64,000 nt of DNA from Sphingopyxis fribergensis (GTDB lineage: Bacteria > Pseudomonadota > Alphaproteobacteria > Sphingomonadales > Sphingomonadaceae). How positions within the stretch are numbered: position 1 is the stretch's first letter; every line of letters starts with the position of its first letter. Both the position numbers and the translations under genes were made by a program. Below, piece after piece: positions 60,960 to 64,000 of the stretch. The stretch is from assembly GCF_000803645.1 (NCBI RefSeq), contig NZ_CP009122.1, positions 4,564,501 to 4,628,500 on the forward strand. The letters run 5' to 3'. The notes below the pieces were generated by a model. It searched no databases. It was not told where the DNA came from and saw nothing but the letters and a program-made list of their open reading frames with translations.

Positions 60960-61430
60960 TCAGCGCGCTGTTTCGCAGATCGTCTCCATCGCGACAAAGG
61001 TCGACGTGCTCGCGACATGCGGCAGGCTCGAGATTTTTTCGCCGAGCACGATGCGATAGCGACGGATGTCGGGGGTGCGGACCTTGAGAAGATAATCGAA
61101 GCTGCTCGCGATCATATGGCATTCCTCGACCTCGGGAATCTGTCGGACCGCCGTGTTGAACTGCTTTAATGCGTCTTCGCGCGTGTCCGACAGTTTGACC
61201 TCGGTGAAGGCGACATGATCGAGCCCGACCTTGGCGGGATCGACGATCGCGCGAAAGCCGGTGATCAGCCCGCTGTCGACGAGGCGCTTCACGCGCTGTT
61301 GGCAGGGTGTTTTCGAGAGACCGACCTGCAACGCGAGTTCGGTAAAGGTGATCCGTCCGTCGCGGCCCAGAATCGCGAGGATCTTGCGGTCGAACTCATC
61401 CAGTTCGACTGTTGAAGAAGCATTTTTCAT
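60960..61430 (-). CDS. Lrp/AsnC-family regulator (PutR-like)
   Basis: 156 residues. The N-terminal winged HTH is LDEFDRKILAILGRDGRITFTELALQVGLSKTPCQQRVKRL; the C-terminal RAM domain has FTEVKL, PEVEECHMIASSFDYLLKVRTPDI and ends in an ETICETAR tail. Divergent from putA with 97 bp between starts, so by the alphaproteobacterial PutR model it probably activates putA in response to proline. Confidence 0.93.
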   Translation of the reverse strand: MKNASSTVELDEFDRKILAILGRDGRITFTELALQVGLSKTPCQQRVKRLVDSGLITGFRAIVDPAKVGLDHVAFTEVKLSDTREDALKQFNTAVRQIPEVEECHMIASSFDYLLKVRTPDIRRYRIVLGEKISSLPHVASTSTFVAMETICETAR

Positions 61431-61465
61431 AAGGATCGACTAGGATTGATCCAAAACTTGGTCAA

Positions 61466-61477
61466 TTCATATATGAA
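61466..61477. promoter_or_regulatory. Palindrome in the lrp-putA intergenic region
   Basis: TTCATATATGAA is a perfect 12-bp palindrome 35 bp from the regulator start and 50 bp from putA. AT-rich and centrally placed, it is a candidate binding site for the Lrp-type protein. Confidence 0.45.
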
Positions 61478-61527
61478 GCCTGTCAAAACAAGTCGGATCG
61501 ACTTACGCCAATATGGTATCAGGCGGC

Positions 61528-64000
61528 ATGACCCAAAGCCCCGATCGCGCGCCCATCCGCGCCCTCGCCCGCCGCAGCGAATCCGACATCGTTGCCGAGC
61601 TGCGTAGTGCTCTCGCCACCTCCTCCGCCAGCGTCGACGCCGTAACGCGGCGCGGGCTCGAACTGATCCGCAAGGCGAAGGCCGAGGGCGAGCGCGAGAC
61701 GCTCGTCGCGCAGCTGATGAACCGCTATCGACTGTCGACCGAGGAAGGCGTCGTGCTGATGTGCCTCGCCGAGGCGCTGCTGCGCGTTCCCGACAATGCG
61801 ACCGCGAACGCGCTGATCCGCGACAAGATCGCCGGACGGCATTGGAAGGACGGCGAGGATGAGGACAGCCCGCTGATCGTCGCGCTGTCGTCGCGCGGGC
61901 TTTCGCTCGGCTCGGCGACGCTGATGCTCGATGCGATGGGCAGCCGGGCGAACCCGCTGACCTTGCTCAAATCGATGGTGCGCCGCTCGGGCGAGCCGGT
62001 GATTCGCCAGGCGGCGCTCGCGGCGATGAAGATGCTGGGTCAGCAGTTCGTGATGGGCGAGACGATCGACGCCGCGGTCAAGCGCGCCGACAAGGAGAAA
62101 TCCGAACTCGCGAGTTTCGACATGCTCGGCGAAGCGGCGCGCACCGCCGAGGACGCGCAGCGTTACTATGAGAGCTATGCGAATGCCATCTCCCGCATCG
62201 GCAAGGCGGCGAAGCCCGGCGACCCGCACGCCAACCACGGCATTTCGATCAAGCTGTCGGCGCTCCACCCACGCTATGAATATCTCCAGCACGCGCGCGT
62301 GGTCGGCGAGCTGGTCCCCAAGGTGATCGACCTCGCCAAGGCGGCGCGCGGGGTGAACATCCCGCTGATGATCGACGCCGAAGAGACCGACCGCCTCGAA
62401 CCGCATATGGACGTTTTCGCGGCGCTGATCGATGCCGGGATCGCCGACAACTGGACCGGGCTCGGCATCGTCATTCAGGCGTATCAGAAGCGCGCGCCGG
62501 CGGTGATCGACTGGCTCGCGAACCGCGCGCGGACGCGCGGGGTCAAGCTGTCGATGCGCCTCGTCAAGGGCGCCTATTGGGATACAGAGATCAAGCGCGC
62601 GCAGACGCTGGGGCTCGCTGATTTCCCGGTGTTCACGGCCAAACTCCACACCGATCTCAACTATATGCGCTGCGCTCAGCTCCTGCGCGATTGCCAGGAT
62701 TGCATCTATCCGGCGTTCGCGAGCCACAATGCGATGACGCTCGCTTTTGTGTCCGAGCTGTTCGCGGGCGCCGATTACGAGCTGCAGCGGCTGCACGGCA
62801 TGGGCGAGGGCGCCCACGACGCCTTGGTCGCGCTGTTCCCGCCGCCGCGCCCGGTGCGTGTCTATGCGCCCGTCGGCACGCACCGCGACCTGCTCGCCTA
62901 TCTGGTTCGCCGCCTGCTCGAAAATGGCGCGAACTCCAGCTTCGTGCATCAATTCTCCGACCCCGGCGTCACCGCCGAACAGCTCGCGGTCGATCCGCGC
63001 AGCGTTGCGAGCGCGGCGTCAACGAACATTGCGACCGGCCTCGGCCTGTTCAACCCCACGCGGCGCAATTCGCGCGGCTATGATCTTGGCGAACCGGGCG
63101 TGCCTGAAGCGCTGGTTTCAGCGATCGGTGCGGCGCGGCGGAGCGACCTAGTCGCGGCACCGATCGTCGGCGGTGTTGCTCGTGAGGGCAAATCCGAAGC
63201 GGTGCGCAACCCCGCGACGGGCGCCGTCGTCGGCCAGGTGATCGAGGCCGATGCCGCGACGGTCACCGACGCCGTCGCCGCAGCGCGCAAGGCGCAGGGC
63301 GACTGGAGCCTCGCGGGCGGTGCCTTCCGCGCCGAGCGGCTCGAACGCGCCGCCGACCTGCTCGAGGAGCATGACGCGCTCTTCCTCGGCCTCGCGATCG
63401 ACGAGGCGGGCAAGACGCTCGTCGATGCGATCGCCGAAGTCCGCGAAGCGGTCGATTTCCTGCGCTATTATGCCGCGCAGGCACGCGCCGATTTTACCTA
63501 TCCCGTCGCGCTCCCCGGCCCGACGGGCGAGCGCAACGAACTGATGCTCGAGGGCAAGGGCGTGTTCGTGTGCATCAGCCCGTGGAACTTCCCGCTCGCG
63601 ATCTTCCTGGGACAGGTGTCGGCGGCGCTCGCGGCGGGTAATGCCGTCCTCGCCAAACCCGCCGAGCAGACGCCGCTGATCGCCCACGCTGCGGTCGAAC
63701 TGCTGCTCGAAGCCGGCATCCCCGGCGATATACTCCATTATCTCCCCGGCCGCGGCGAAACCGTCGGCGCGGCGCTGACCAGCAACAACGACATTATCGG
63801 CGTCGCCTTCACCGGCTCGACCGAGGTCGCGCGGATGATCAACCGCAGCCTTGCCGGGCGCGACGGCCCGATCGCGACGCTGATCGCCGAAACCGGCGGC
63901 GCGAACGCGATGATCGTCGATTCGACCGCGCTGCCCGAACAGGTCGCGCGCGACGCCGTCGCCTCGGCCTTCCAGTCGGCAGGGCAGCGTTGCTCGGCGC
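61528..64000 (+). CDS. putA: Bifunctional proline dehydrogenase / P5C dehydrogenase PutA (5' part)
   Basis: 824 codons are in the window and the frame runs off the right edge. Start at the ATG at 61528 (MTQSPDRAPIRALARRSESD) or 61513. The N-terminal arm (about 1-170) is followed by the FAD-dependent PRODH barrel with HGISIKLSALHPRY, PLMIDAEETDRLE, LSMRLVKGAYWDTEI and the terminal YAPVGTHRDLLAYLVRRLLENG. The NAD-dependent P5CDH domain begins near residue 550 (VRNPATGAVVGQV) and shows CISPWNFPLAIFLGQ, IAETGGANAMIVDS and catalytic Cys in SAGQRCSA at the very end. No ribbon-helix-helix DNA-binding domain precedes it, so regulation is left to the divergent Lrp-type gene. Oxidises proline to glutamate. 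Confidence 0.96.
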   Translation, partial: MTQSPDRAPIRALARRSESDIVAELRSALATSSASVDAVTRRGLELIRKAKAEGERETLVAQLMNRYRLSTEEGVVLMCLAEALLRVPDNATANALIRDKIAGRHWKDGEDEDSPLIVALSSRGLSLGSATLMLDAMGSRANPLTLLKSMVRRSGEPVIRQAALAAMKMLGQQFVMGETIDAAVKRADKEKSELASFDMLGEAARTAEDAQRYYESYANAISRIGKAAKPGDPHANHGISIKLSALHPRYEYLQHARVVGELVPKVIDLAKAARGVNIPLMIDAEETDRLEPHMDVFAALIDAGIADNWTGLGIVIQAYQKRAPAVIDWLANRARTRGVKLSMRLVKGAYWDTEIKRAQTLGLADFPVFTAKLHTDLNYMRCAQLLRDCQDCIYPAFASHNAMTLAFVSELFAGADYELQRLHGMGEGAHDALVALFPPPRPVRVYAPVGTHRDLLAYLVRRLLENGANSSFVHQFSDPGVTAEQLAVDPRSVASAASTNIATGLGLFNPTRRNSRGYDLGEPGVPEALVSAIGAARRSDLVAAPIVGGVAREGKSEAVRNPATGAVVGQVIEADAATVTDAVAAARKAQGDWSLAGGAFRAERLERAADLLEEHDALFLGLAIDEAGKTLVDAIAEVREAVDFLRYYAAQARADFTYPVALPGPTGERNELMLEGKGVFVCISPWNFPLAIFLGQVSAALAAGNAVLAKPAEQTPLIAHAAVELLLEAGIPGDILHYLPGRGETVGAALTSNNDIIGVAFTGSTEVARMINRSLAGRDGPIATLIAETGGANAMIVDSTALPEQVARDAVASAFQSAGQRCSA

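Noticed and set aside
1..64000. CRISPR arrays, rRNA genes and insertion sequences
   Set aside because: No regularly spaced repeats, no rRNA sequence and no DDE transposase motifs seen on reading.

Overview
The window looks like a chromosomal segment of a sphingomonad (Alphaproteobacteria, Sphingomonadales, perhaps Sphingopyxis). Coding is dense and GC-rich. Several FecI/FecR/TonB-dependent-receptor cassettes are present. The right half has a typical sphingomonad core layout (recJ, PH-domain pair, glpX, hom, tonB-exbB-exbD-exbD, putA), and two kinds of long palindromic intergenic repeat occur. The genus is an inference; no rRNA is present.

Region A, 1-7,432 (minus strand): a heme-acquisition locus. 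An ECF sigma factor and FecR-type anti-sigma factor precede a HasR-like TonB-dependent receptor. A heme oxygenase, a small DUF454 membrane protein and a dedicated TonB follow with 10-bp spacing or overlapping ends. The receptor carries a second, Omp25-like beta-barrel fused to its C-terminus. A further ECF sigma gene at the left edge is frameshifted and truncated by the window.

Region B, 7,867-22,233: two mirror-image cassettes diverging from a 762-bp intergenic region. Each reads sigma - FecR - STN-type TonB receptor - exported S9 peptidase. The leftward peptidase has the Ser-Glu-His layout of Atxe2-type lasso-peptide isopeptidases, but I see no lasso precursor, cyclase or leader-peptidase gene. 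The rightward peptidase has an ordinary Ser-Asp-His layout. The locus looks like a twin peptide-scavenging system: sense and import an external, perhaps threaded, peptide and then open it.

Region C, 22,355-38,160: a mobile element or its remnant next to tRNA-Glu. It holds a P4-type integrase, AlpA, HU, an XRE-ImmA/IrrE protein with an unknown partner, a TraA relaxase with DUF6118, TraC, TraD, a frameshifted DUF6771, a MASE1-GGDEF diguanylate cyclase, and an overlapping operon of a nucleotidyltransferase plus three sigma-like proteins. A full nucleotidyltransferase-HEPN gene and a C-terminal scrap of a second copy lie nearby. No type IV secretion genes are seen, so the element is incomplete here or continues to the left. 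The left attachment site was not found.

Region D, 38,264-64,000: ordinary core genome: recJ, two bPH2 membrane proteins, an alkyl sulfatase, glpX, hom, the main Ton energising operon, sodC, two MFS transporters, a low-Mr tyrosine phosphatase, thpR, a Bax-inhibitor-1 protein, a GST, a CinA-N protein, a transglutaminase-like protein, tRNA-Gly, and a divergent Lrp-type regulator/putA pair running off the right edge.
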